Shown in pieces: positions 19,254-27,903 of a stretch of DNA of 59,073 nucleotides. The notes below the pieces were generated by a model. The model was not told where the DNA came from. It saw only the letters and a program-made list of their open reading frames with translations, and ran no database searches. A program made the translations under genes and the position numbers. Each line of letters opens with the position of its first letter. Position 1 is the first letter of the stretch. This DNA comes from an uncultured Bacteroidales bacterium. GTDB taxonomy: Bacteria; Bacteroidota; Bacteroidia; Bacteroidales; G3-4614. The stretch is taken from NCBI GenBank assembly GCA_949297125.1, contig CASFRS010000006.1, positions 1-59,073 on the forward strand. The letters are read 5' to 3'.

Positions 19254-22200
19254 CTACCTGCCGTTATTGACAATTACGCGTTTGTAATTTCCGTCTGCAC
19301 CGACTATATATATGCCTGCCGGGAGACCGTCGAGAGCCTGTCGGGTTTCAATGCCGGAACGGAGAAGGACGCCACCTGCCGTATACACGTCAACCTTGTC
19401 CGGGAGACTGTCCTCTTCAACAACCGCATCCTCTACCCCGCTGCTCGCAGCCGGAGCGAACGCAATGCTCATATCGTATCCGGACGGATTTTCAACCACC
19501 GGCACCCCGCTTATGTCCAACCAGGCCATATTGGCGTCAAGCGCACAGTTTTCGGGGGTTGCGGCGTACCACATGAACCCGGTATCGCCGTCCCGGATAT
19601 CGAGCAGATAGTTGCCCGCATCCGCAGCGACCTCCAAGGCATCGTACGTACCGACAAGTCCCGATACCGGAACCGCCTCGGCCGGTTCGTCCGATGCCCT
19701 GTAAGAGAACACGGCATCCCCGTCGTTCACAACCCTGAACAAGTACGGCTGGCCGGCTTCAAGAACCCCGTCGCTGTCTGCATCGAGATAAAGGAAACCG
19801 GGCATCTCCCTGTCGTCCACACCTGCTACGCTGTACACCTGAGCGTTGAAGGGGTAAGCCTCGCGGGGCAGGCAAACAGTTCCCCAGTCTTCGGCATAGC
19901 AGTCTTCTATCATGTATTTCTCTATATCGTACGTTACATTGTCGAGACCTATCGATATGTAATGGTCGTTACTGATACTTGCATACGCCGTATTGTAAGA
20001 GGTTATGTTGCCCGTTATGCTGCCGAGAATCTCTTCCACCATGGGGAGCAGCTGCTCTTTTATCAAGTCGGAAGCCGTTCCTTGCGCAAGGCCCGATACA
20101 ACTTCCCCTACTATCCCGTCTATCCCGGCCTCTATCCCGGGCATTACGCCGTCGGTAAGCTTAAGATGCTCGTTCCCTTCAGAGAACGTAATATACACAT
20201 CGCCCGCAACATCGCCGAGATGCCTTACGAGAAGCGCCGACATCTCTTCCGGGGTTTCCGGCAAGGTTATAAGGCTGCCTATAAGGGGATTGTTGCCTAT
20301 ATATTCGTCAACGACCGACTGTACTACGCTCCAGTAATCGACCAGTATGCCTTCCACCATGGAGGGGATACCGTTAATCACCTTGTCGCGGGCGTAAACC
20401 CCGAAACTCCCGCTGCCGGCAGAGACAAGAGGCACGTCGCGCAATATGGACGAAACTATATCCATTGTCGTATAATCGTAATTGAGAGCTATTTTACGGA
20501 ACGGGCAGGGGTATGTTACCGTCGAACCGGTAGCGACATCGTAAATGTATTCCGAGCCGTCGCTGCTGACCCCTTTGGCAACATCCGATATATGGAAATG
20601 CCCGGTAAACACCACCCTGATGCCAAGTTTCATAAACTCTTCACGCACCGTTTCCGCATCGGCCACGACATAAGGGGCTGCAAGGGTTGCCTGCATGTTG
20701 AAATGCTCCACAAGGTTATGGTGCATCATGGCTATAACCTGGCGTCCGCGCTGCTTCTCCCTTTCGGCGGCATACTTTATCCACTCCAGGGTTTCGGGTT
20801 TGATCCGCCCGTCGGTAACGCATACGTCGGCCGAGTCGCCTCTGTTCAGGAACAGGTTGTCTTCATAGCGGCAGGCATCGATGCATATTACGGCAAGGTC
20901 TTCCGTAGGCTCGCTGACATAACTCAGCGAAGCCTCGTCGCGCAATACCGCATCGCCATAACCGCAACCCGCATATATTTCCGCAAATTCTTCCGGAGTT
21001 ACGGTTTCGGCATACTCGGTGTTCGCCCCATTGTATATCAACGCATGCGGATTGTCTACATCGTGGTTGCCGGGAACAACCAGCACCTTTATCCCCTCGT
21101 CCGTTATCTTCTCAAGGTACGAGGCAACGAGTTCATGGCTCATCTTCTCGCCGTCCTTGGTCAGGTCGCCGCTTATCAGCAGCAGGTCGGGACGAAATTC
21201 CAGGACACTGTCAACCATCGCGGCCAGAATAGACTCGCTCTCCTGCAACAGTTTCCTGTCCGATTCGAGATACTCTTCAAAAGCAGAACCTTCATTCACC
21301 AGCAGGCTCGGATGCATTACATGGATGTCGCTCATCACGAATATATTCATATCGCCACGTTCAAAAGGGACGTCATCTACCGTAAAGGAGACATCCGCGC
21401 CGCTCTGCACGCCGTCGGCCTTCAAGCACCTTACCGTATAACGTCCCGGCTCCAGTGCGCTCCCCGCGTTGAATTCCCCTTCGTTTATATGCAGGTCGCC
21501 GTTTATCTCCATATACGTATTCATGGGCAGAAGGCTTTCGTCCTTATACAGGTATATGGCGGAACCGGACGGGACATCGGAATAGGCGAGCGACACGTTC
21601 TCGCCATAGGAGAAACAAGCTTTTGTCGGGGTTATTACGGCCGCAACGCTTTTAAGGCTCAAAAAAAGGCTGACGTCATCCACATAACCGTCCACGTCAT
21701 ACCCCATGTTCTGCTCGTAAATCTGCACTTCCACCTTTACCTTTACGCAACCGGCAGGGAGAATAGCCTCGGCGCTCTTCGGCAGCATTGAAGTCGCCCC
21801 GCCCCTGTCGGCCGACTTTACCGGACCGAGCGTTATGGACGAAAGTTCAGTTTCCTTGGCATTGTAAAACTTGTATACAACCTGGGCATAGTCGTTCTGC
21901 GACTCGTAACCGCCGAGCAGAGCCGACATGTTTGCAACTACCGAGCCGCTGTTTATCAGGTCGTAAATATCGGCCGGAATATCGATATACTGGTATGAGG
22001 CGGCCTTGTCGCCGCTACCTCCGGAAAGCCAGTCGCCGCGGCCGCCGTAAAACAGTGCATCCGACAATGCCTTCCCTTGAGGAAGGGCGCTGTCGTCGAA
22101 CCCTCTTGCCTCGTACGTAGTAGAGACAATACCTCTGTAAAACTCTCCTCCGCTGGAAGTCCAGCCGTTTCCGGCATCTGCGGCACTGCCGTTAACCACC

Positions 22201-22319
22201 AGCTCGCGCCCGAAATGGCTGTCTGCGGCAGCAAAAGGCATAACAACATCGGTGCGGACATCGGCCATCGCCGCAACAACAGACAGCAGTAAAAATCCTG
22301 CAAGTAAATTTCTAACCAT
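19254..22319 (-). CDS. Large secreted calcineurin-like phosphoesterase with C-terminal sorting-like domain
   Basis: The 1021-residue protein has an N-terminal signal peptide (MVRNLLAGFLLLSVVAAMADV). A beta-rich region of about 310 residues is followed by a metallophosphoesterase domain (about 324-620). All five metal motifs are present: DIH (331-333), GDLTKDGE (near 384), GNHDVDN (417-423), MMHHN, and GHFH. A further large region follows, and the last 80 residues end in VYTAGGVLLRSGIE...LPAGIYIVG, which resembles the type IX secretion C-terminal sorting domain. The substrate is unknown; secreted relatives act on nucleotides, phospholipids or phosphodiesters. It is probably single-gene, with a -7-like TAGCTTTG at 22346-22353 on the minus strand. 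PorQ, a type IX component, is also encoded in this window. Confidence 0.88.
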   Translation of the reverse strand: MVRNLLAGFLLLSVVAAMADVRTDVVMPFAAADSHFGRELVVNGSAADAGNGWTSSGGEFYRGIVSTTYEARGFDDSALPQGKALSDALFYGGRGDWLSGGSGDKAASYQYIDIPADIYDLINSGSVVANMSALLGGYESQNDYAQVVYKFYNAKETELSSITLGPVKSADRGGATSMLPKSAEAILPAGCVKVKVEVQIYEQNMGYDVDGYVDDVSLFLSLKSVAAVITPTKACFSYGENVSLAYSDVPSGSAIYLYKDESLLPMNTYMEINGDLHINEGEFNAGSALEPGRYTVRCLKADGVQSGADVSFTVDDVPFERGDMNIFVMSDIHVMHPSLLVNEGSAFEEYLESDRKLLQESESILAAMVDSVLEFRPDLLLISGDLTKDGEKMSHELVASYLEKITDEGIKVLVVPGNHDVDNPHALIYNGANTEYAETVTPEEFAEIYAGCGYGDAVLRDEASLSYVSEPTEDLAVICIDACRYEDNLFLNRGDSADVCVTDGRIKPETLEWIKYAAEREKQRGRQVIAMMHHNLVEHFNMQATLAAPYVVADAETVREEFMKLGIRVVFTGHFHISDVAKGVSSDGSEYIYDVATGSTVTYPCPFRKIALNYDYTTMDIVSSILRDVPLVSAGSGSFGVYARDKVINGIPSMVEGILVDYWSVVQSVVDEYIGNNPLIGSLITLPETPEEMSALLVRHLGDVAGDVYITFSEGNEHLKLTDGVMPGIEAGIDGIVGEVVSGLAQGTASDLIKEQLLPMVEEILGSITGNITSYNTAYASISNDHYISIGLDNVTYDIEKYMIEDCYAEDWGTVCLPREAYPFNAQVYSVAGVDDREMPGFLYLDADSDGVLEAGQPYLFRVVNDGDAVFSYRASDEPAEAVPVSGLVGTYDALEVAADAGNYLLDIRDGDTGFMWYAATPENCALDANMAWLDISGVPVVENPSGYDMSIAFAPAASSGVEDAVVEEDSLPDKVDVYTAGGVLLRSGIETRQALDGLPAGIYIVGADGNYKRVIVNNGR

Positions 22320-22474
22320 AATCCTATAATTAAAATTATCGGCGGCAAAGCTACCCCACCCGTGCTACGATACCGTTACGATAGGATTAAGATTATGTTT
22401 AGATTATTAAAGGACAAAAGGGACGGAAACTCGATGCTTGCGAGAAAAACGAGAATCTCGTACGGCAACGGGCA

Positions 22475-22519
22475 AAAAGGCACGGGGCATACGGCGATGC
22501 CGTATGCCCCGTGCCTTTT
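22475..22519 (-). terminator. Terminator after tRNA-Leu
   Basis: Minus strand: two 21-base arms, exact reverse complements around a 3-base loop, begin 2 bases past the tRNA 3' end. The second arm ends in TTTTT. Confidence 0.9.
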
Positions 22520-22520
22520 G

Positions 22521-22602
22521 TGCGGATGACGGGACTCGAACCCACACGACTTACGTCACCAGATCCTAAGTCTGGCGCGGCTACCAATTACGCCACATCC
22601 GC
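22521..22602 (-). tRNA. tRNA-Leu (anticodon TAG)
   Basis: An 82-base class II tRNA on the minus strand, with a short variable arm. Acceptor arms GCGGATG and CATCCGC pair, with discriminator A. The anticodon stem CCAGA/TCTGG encloses CTTAGGA, giving TAG, which reads CTA and related Leu codons. The T arm has GGTTCGAGTCC. CCA is not encoded. Confidence 0.95.
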
Positions 22603-22700
22603 AATAAACAAGAATCTATCTGCATAACGTACAGCCGCGCTGCCGGAATGCAGGGCGAAAACAGCGCAGACAAGTGCAGCTTATTTTCGCGGCTTCGCCG

Positions 22701-22732
22701 CAAAGATAGCACAAAATATCGAAACGCTGAAA
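22701..22732 (-). promoter_or_regulatory. Probable promoter of tRNA-Leu
   Basis: Minus strand: TATCTTTG (22701-22708) is a full -7 box with TTTC (22729-22732) 20 bases upstream. It lies about 100 bases before the tRNA, so a leader must be trimmed. Confidence 0.55.
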
Positions 22733-22789
22733 AAGTTGCCTTACCCCCCCGGAAATCCCCGATGCCCCGTAATGCACTCGGAACGGCGG

Positions 22790-23827
22790 CTACTTTACTG
22801 CGCCGGAATTTATCCAGGCTACAGCCGCATCTATAATATTGTCTTTTGACAAACCGCTTTCGATAGGGTCCATATCCACTTTGAACGTAGGGTCTATTCC
22901 CCCCTCTATATCCTTGTAATCGGCATCTGACATCGGCGATGCGGAGAAACGCACATTCCACCCGTTCGGGAGTTGCGAGAAAAACGGCAACCCGCTCCCC
23001 CCGCCCGTTTTGTCGCCGAATACGGCGACTCGGGGCAACTGTTTCATCGCAGCCACAAAACTGTTTGTCGCACTGTAACAACTGCGGTTGGTCAATACCG
23101 CAACAGGCCCCCTGTATTTCACATACCCGTCGGGAGCGGCCTTTATGGTCATAGGGTAATAATCGGAAAAGTCGTCATGCGCGGGCGACAGCTTGTGCCG
23201 TATATAAGCATAAACCATATCCTCGTCCAGAAAGCGCGACACTATTTTGTCTACATTGGTAAGCATCCCGCCGCCGTTGTTGCGGACATCTATTATAATT
23301 CCGTCGCACCCGGCAAAACAGAGCAGTATTTCATTCAGGTTCCCGTCGCCGACAGCAGACGAAAAATTACCGAAATACATATATCCTACATTGGTCCCTT
23401 CCAGTATGCGGTATTCAAAACCTCCCGCAATCCTGTAATGGGGCTGCTTCAGGTAATAGCGTTTCACAATCTCCTCCGAGAAGTTCTGCGGGTAATCCTC
23501 GAACCACTCCCAGTAACGCGACTGGTTGAATGCCGAAACCAGATTCACGTGTCCGTCTTTCAGTTCGCGCAGCATTTCGGACATTATATCGAAAAGTTCG
23601 TACTCGTCCGTATTATCGTCTACCATGGGGCGATATCGCGAATAGACCGCGTTCCAGTCCACATCCTTGTAGGAAAAGAAACAATAACGCCCGTCCATGA
23701 TGCTCCACAGCGCGTCGAAATTGCCCACGGGAGAATCGTCGAACCCGTCATCGTCGATACACCCCGACAGAAGCGCGAGTGCGGCGGCAACAGCCATATA
23801 ACATATACCCTTCTTGAACCTTACCAT
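22790..23827 (-). CDS. S41-family (C-terminal processing type) peptidase lipoprotein
   Basis: About 345 residues from ATG at 23827; the longer frame begins at a TTG inside the upstream gene. The lipoprotein signal ends in LALLSGC. After an N-terminal helical part, the peptidase core carries GIIIDVRNNGGGML (oxyanion region), then VLTNRSCYSATNSFVAAMKQLP, where the Ser after NRSCY is the probable nucleophile. VFGDKTGGGSGLP follows, with the Lys of the Ser-Lys dyad. The expected PDZ domain is not obvious. It is downstream of the DUF3316 gene with a stop-start overlap. Substrate unknown. Confidence 0.88.
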   Translation of the reverse strand: MVRFKKGICYMAVAAALALLSGCIDDDGFDDSPVGNFDALWSIMDGRYCFFSYKDVDWNAVYSRYRPMVDDNTDEYELFDIMSEMLRELKDGHVNLVSAFNQSRYWEWFEDYPQNFSEEIVKRYYLKQPHYRIAGGFEYRILEGTNVGYMYFGNFSSAVGDGNLNEILLCFAGCDGIIIDVRNNGGGMLTNVDKIVSRFLDEDMVYAYIRHKLSPAHDDFSDYYPMTIKAAPDGYVKYRGPVAVLTNRSCYSATNSFVAAMKQLPRVAVFGDKTGGGSGLPFFSQLPNGWNVRFSASPMSDADYKDIEGGIDPTFKVDMDPIESGLSKDNIIDAAVAWINSGAVK

Positions 23828-23832
23828 TATAG

Positions 23833-24705
23833 TCAATAATTACCGTAACCGTCGGCAACGGCACGCGCAACCGCCTGCTTTCTTTTGGCTCTCGGCGATG
23901 CCGCAGCAAGCGACGAATCCCATGTAATGCCCACGACAAACGAATTGCTGTAATACTTGTACACAAGATGATTTTCGTGCATGGAACGGAACTTCCCTTC
24001 ATACCCCACCCGCAGCGAACGCCTGTTCACGGGCAGATCCAGCGTAAGGCGGTTTATTACCGTCATATAGTTGGCGAACGACCCGAAATGAATCCAGTCC
24101 TGTCTGTTGCCGAGCGAGAACATTTCATAGTACGATGCTCCGTACTGGGGGCAGAAAAACATCCCGACAGCCGGAAGGGAAAGGGAATATGTTATGTTTA
24201 CCGGATACCGCCCCATATGCAGGCGGTACGAGGCCATGCCCGACAGACCGATGTTCAGGGCTGCCTTGGCCGAGGCAGGATTATTGCTGTTGCGCGGGTT
24301 ATAAACTGCACCGGCATCCAGCATCATCATCCCTCCGGCAAAAAGGTTCAGTCCGCACCTCAGTTCATAACGCCGGTAAAACAGGAACTCGTACGAAAGC
24401 ATGTAACTCATTACCGATGTGTTCCGTCTGTTGCTCGAGGCATAAGCCATTTCCCCTTCAAGCAAGTGGCGCGTATTCCAGCGATGCCATCCGAAACGCG
24501 AAACGGTAAAACGCTCCAGGCCCACACCCCAGTCGACCCCCTTGTACGGGATTACGGAGAGATACGTATCCTTTATCTGAGCCCTTCCTGCCGTAAGGTA
24601 TAACGACGTGGTGCGCCCCTCCTCCGCTCTTGCATCGGCAACCGAAGCTGCAAACACAAAAAGCGAAACTACAAGGAAACAGAAACCGCCGTACATCCTG
24701 TCCAT
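23833..24705 (-). CDS. DUF3316-type outer-membrane beta protein
   Basis: The 290-residue protein has a signal peptide (hydrophobic CFLVVSLFVFAASVADARA). The mature part has alternating strands typical of an outer-membrane barrel, such as LYLTAGRAQIKDTYLSV, SYMLSYEFLFYRRYELRCGLNLFAGG, and YPVNITYSLSLPAVGMFFCPQYGASYYEMFS. This matches DUF3316 proteins, which are widespread and uncharacterised in Bacteroidales. It starts 7 bases after the parC stop and overlaps the peptidase region, so the three genes are one unit. What an outer-membrane protein does with topoisomerase IV is unclear; read-through is likely. Confidence 0.75.
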   Translation of the reverse strand: MDRMYGGFCFLVVSLFVFAASVADARAEEGRTTSLYLTAGRAQIKDTYLSVIPYKGVDWGVGLERFTVSRFGWHRWNTRHLLEGEMAYASSNRRNTSVMSYMLSYEFLFYRRYELRCGLNLFAGGMMMLDAGAVYNPRNSNNPASAKAALNIGLSGMASYRLHMGRYPVNITYSLSLPAVGMFFCPQYGASYYEMFSLGNRQDWIHFGSFANYMTVINRLTLDLPVNRRSLRVGYEGKFRSMHENHLVYKYYSNSFVVGITWDSSLAAASPRAKRKQAVARAVADGYGNY

Positions 24706-24711
24706 AAAATA

Positions 24712-27495
24712 TCAAAAGAGTTTCATCTGTCCGTTTTCATCGGGCGGCAGGGGCGATGAAGCATCACCGGAGGATTCGTCATCCCCGGTATCCTCCTTCC
24801 ATGAAGAAAGACCGCCGGGCAAACTCCCCGCCGTTTCGCCCGCATCACCCTGTACGGAAGCATTCCCGTCCACTGCAGGCTCCGTCTCTTCCGGCGAAGG
24901 GTAACGCAGCGGTTCAAGCTCACGTATCTCCCCTACCGAATAGGTGGTAAGGCGTTTCCCTTTAGCCTTGGCCGATTTCACGCCTATAAAATCGGCCGCT
25001 TCCACTACAAGAGGTTCGCGGAACGCATCGCCGCCGGAGAATACAACCTCTATGCGCGGGAAATGTTCACAAGTAAGCAATATAACGGACGAATCGGGAT
25101 TCTCGCCGATAAAGCCCGTTTTTCTGGAAACGGCCTCCATTTTGAAACGTTTCACGTACGGGTAACCCTGGTCCGCATCATTCAACACCAGCGTCCACAC
25201 CTTATCGGGTGAATACTTCTCTATTATCCGTATATCCGGGTCGTAGTGGTTTGTAAGGTCGAACGACGTGGTATAATACTCTCCCGTATTCAATATCACG
25301 AGAATCCTGTCGTGCCCCGAAAACTCGCCCAAATATTCGCCGCGTCCATCGTAATTGAGACGCAGCACGTCGCGGTCGAACCACACCTTCAACCCGCCGA
25401 GCGTAGATTCGCCCTTTTCCTTCAGGCTTATGCGGCTTATCTCGTTGCGGGTAACTATATTTCCCATAGACTGGCGTCCCTTTATCGCTATATCGCCGAA
25501 ATTTGTCTCCTGCGACGTATACTTCATGCGCGGCTTTGGCTTGAACGTTATTTTAAGCACCTCCGCCTCGCCGTTGGGGTTGGCCGAAAACCATGCAATG
25601 CGCGAACCTGGCGTACCTTGCGTAACATCGTATTCCTTGTCGCGCGTAACACCCGTAACGGCGAACCGCTTCATGTAATGCAGGCCGTTTTTGCCGTCGC
25701 GGTATATAACGTTGTAGATAGTACGCATGTCGTTGCGCTTGAACACGTTTATATACAGGACATTCTTGCCTACGAACATCTTTTCGCTTACGCGCACCAC
25801 CTTATATTTGCCGTCGCGGTAAAAAATTATTATGTCGTCGATATCGGAACAGTTGCACACAAACTCGTCCTTTTTCAACGATGTACCGATAAACCCTTCT
25901 TCGCGGTTTATATAAAGTTTCTCGTTCGCCTCGGCAACTTTCGTAGCCACAATAGTATCGAACCCGCGCAACTCCGTACGGCGCGGATAAGCATCTCCGT
26001 ACCTCTCCTTAAGGTGCGTGTACCACTTTATGGTATACTCGCGGATGTTGGCAAGATTATCGTCAATCTCGGCTATTGAGGAAATATAGGAAGCGATGAG
26101 TTCGTCGGCCTTGTCGGAGTTGAATTTCAGGATACGGCCCATTTTTATCTCCATAAGGCGCAGTATGTCGTCGCGGGTAACCTCCCGCACGAACCTCTCC
26201 CTGAACGGCCCGATACGCCTGTCTATGTGCGCCACGGCTTCATCCATATCGGAACTCTGCTCAAACTCGCGGTCCTTATATATACGCTCCTCGATAAATA
26301 TCTTTTCAAGCGATGCAAAATGCAGCTTCCCGGCAATCTCCCCGCGCTTTATTTCAAGTTCGGCCTTCAGCAGTTCAAGAGTGGCGTCGGCGCTGCGACG
26401 CAACAGTTCGCTTACCGACAGGAATTGCGGATGGCGGTCGCAAACCACGCAGCAGTTGGGATAGATGCTCACTTCACAGTCGGTAAAGGCATAAAGGGCG
26501 TCGATAGCTTTGTCGGACGAAGTTCCCGGCTGCAGAGAAACCAGTATCTCCGCCGTTTTTGAAGTATTGTCGTCGACCTTGCGGATTTTTATCTTGCCCC
26601 TCTCCTGCGCTTTCAGAATGGACTCTATCAAAGACGACGTAGTCTGCCCGTACGGTATTTCCGTTATGGCCAAAGTCTTGTTGTCGACCTTCTCCACTTT
26701 CGCGCGCACACGCACCATACCGCCCCTCTCACCGTCATTGTACTTTGAGACATCGACGTAACCGCCGGTCTGGAAATCGGGGTAAAGTTCAAAACTCTCA
26801 CCCCTCAGATATGCAATACAGGCATCGAGCAGTTCATTGAAGTTATGCGGCAGGATTTTTACCGACAACCCCACGGCTATCCCCTCCACACCTTGCGCCA
26901 GCAACAGCGGGAATTTCACGGGCAGAGTTACAGGTTCGCGGTTGCGGCCGTCGTACGAGGGTTTCCACTCGGTTATCTTAGGGCTGAAAACCACCTCCAG
27001 CGCAAACGGCGAAAGACGGGCCTCGATATAACGCGGGGCAGCAGCCCCGTCGCCCGTAAGGATATTCCCCCAGTTTCCCTGACAGTCGATAAGCAGGTTT
27101 TTCTGACCCAGCTGCACAAGGGCGTCGCCAATCGACGCATCGCCGTGCGGGTGATACTTCATGGTATTGCCAACGACATTTGCCACCTTGTTGTACCGCC
27201 CGTCCTCGAGTTCGTTCATCGAGTGCAGAATCCTCCGCTGAACAGGCTTCAACCCGTCCTCGATATGCGGTACTGCGCGTTCGAGTATGACATACGAGGC
27301 ATAATCGAGAAACCAGTTGCGGTACATCCCTGTAAGGTGATGCCGTTTCTCGGCAAGAGCGGCAAAAGAACGGCCCTCGCCCGATGCAACGGCAACGCCG
27401 TCCGCATCATTTCCGTTCACATCGTCCGCACCGGAAGCCGCTCCCCCTCCTGCGGTTACCTCTTCATCCTGTATCTGATTCACTTCGTCTATCAT
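24712..27495 (-). CDS. parC: DNA topoisomerase IV subunit A
   Basis: About 927 residues from the ATG at 27495 (MIDEVNQIQDEE). An ATG 60 bases upstream is in frame but adds an unrelated Cys-rich stretch. After an acidic leader of about 45 residues comes the gyrase/topo IV A core: RAVPHIEDGLKPVQRRIL, NTMKYHPHGDASIGDALVQL, and GAAAPRYIEARLSPFALE with the catalytic Tyr near 156. A coiled region and a C-terminal beta-pinwheel-like part follow, then a highly acidic tail. Length and the KYHPHGDASIGDALV sequence favour ParC over GyrA. The residue matching the quinolone-contact Ser is Ala. parE is not in the window. It is preceded by a strong promoter. Confidence 0.92.
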   Translation of the reverse strand: MIDEVNQIQDEEVTAGGGAASGADDVNGNDADGVAVASGEGRSFAALAEKRHHLTGMYRNWFLDYASYVILERAVPHIEDGLKPVQRRILHSMNELEDGRYNKVANVVGNTMKYHPHGDASIGDALVQLGQKNLLIDCQGNWGNILTGDGAAAPRYIEARLSPFALEVVFSPKITEWKPSYDGRNREPVTLPVKFPLLLAQGVEGIAVGLSVKILPHNFNELLDACIAYLRGESFELYPDFQTGGYVDVSKYNDGERGGMVRVRAKVEKVDNKTLAITEIPYGQTTSSLIESILKAQERGKIKIRKVDDNTSKTAEILVSLQPGTSSDKAIDALYAFTDCEVSIYPNCCVVCDRHPQFLSVSELLRRSADATLELLKAELEIKRGEIAGKLHFASLEKIFIEERIYKDREFEQSSDMDEAVAHIDRRIGPFRERFVREVTRDDILRLMEIKMGRILKFNSDKADELIASYISSIAEIDDNLANIREYTIKWYTHLKERYGDAYPRRTELRGFDTIVATKVAEANEKLYINREEGFIGTSLKKDEFVCNCSDIDDIIIFYRDGKYKVVRVSEKMFVGKNVLYINVFKRNDMRTIYNVIYRDGKNGLHYMKRFAVTGVTRDKEYDVTQGTPGSRIAWFSANPNGEAEVLKITFKPKPRMKYTSQETNFGDIAIKGRQSMGNIVTRNEISRISLKEKGESTLGGLKVWFDRDVLRLNYDGRGEYLGEFSGHDRILVILNTGEYYTTSFDLTNHYDPDIRIIEKYSPDKVWTLVLNDADQGYPYVKRFKMEAVSRKTGFIGENPDSSVILLTCEHFPRIEVVFSGGDAFREPLVVEAADFIGVKSAKAKGKRLTTYSVGEIRELEPLRYPSPEETEPAVDGNASVQGDAGETAGSLPGGLSSWKEDTGDDESSGDASSPLPPDENGQMKLF

Positions 27496-27615
27496 ATCCC
27501 TGAAAAATATCGGATTAATCTCACAGCCGCAAACAATCCTGCGGCTGCCGCACATTCATGCGACATTGCGCACGGCATACCTCTCCGCTGCAACTTGCCT
27601 TCGCATCTACGGCAG

Positions 27616-27647
27616 CAAAGATAATGAAAGGCGAGTGCTAAGGCAAA
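27616..27647 (-). promoter_or_regulatory. Promoter of parC; copy 1 of an interspersed promoter motif
   Basis: Minus strand: TTTG (27644-27647), 20-base spacer, TATCTTTG (27616-27623); both boxes match fully. The spacer holds CTCGCCTTTC, shared with the motifs at 29700 and, in part, 51599. Another TATCTTTG at 27692-27699 has no -33 box. Confidence 0.85.
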
Positions 27648-27871
27648 TTCATTTGTCTATGCCAGGCAGTCTCCTATCTTCGACAGCAAGTCAAAGATAG
27701 AAAAAAAATCATCATAAGAGGCATCTTATACAAACCAATAGATTTCACATACTTTCAGAAGTTAAAGAACTCGAAAGCCACTAAGTATCAATGCAAAATT
27801 ATTCAATTCCTACATTATGTATTTTTCACCGTACAACATCATTTGCAAAATTTAAGTTCGGAATAAATTAC

Positions 27872-27879
27872 TACTTTTG
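27872..27879 (+). promoter_or_regulatory. Possible -7 box of the AlbA_2 gene
   Basis: TACTTTTG fits TAnnTTTG and lies 24 bases before the start codon at 27904. The -33 position has only TTTA at 27851-27854, at a short distance. The region 27700-27870 is AT-rich and holds no gene. Confidence 0.35.
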
Positions 27880-27903
27880 CATAAACATATTGCAAAAACC
27901 ATC

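Noticed and set aside
19962..21791. Open frame of 609 codons opposite the phosphoesterase gene
   Set aside because: The phosphoesterase has all metal motifs; the opposite frame has none and is rich in Tyr and Arg in the way of complement translations.
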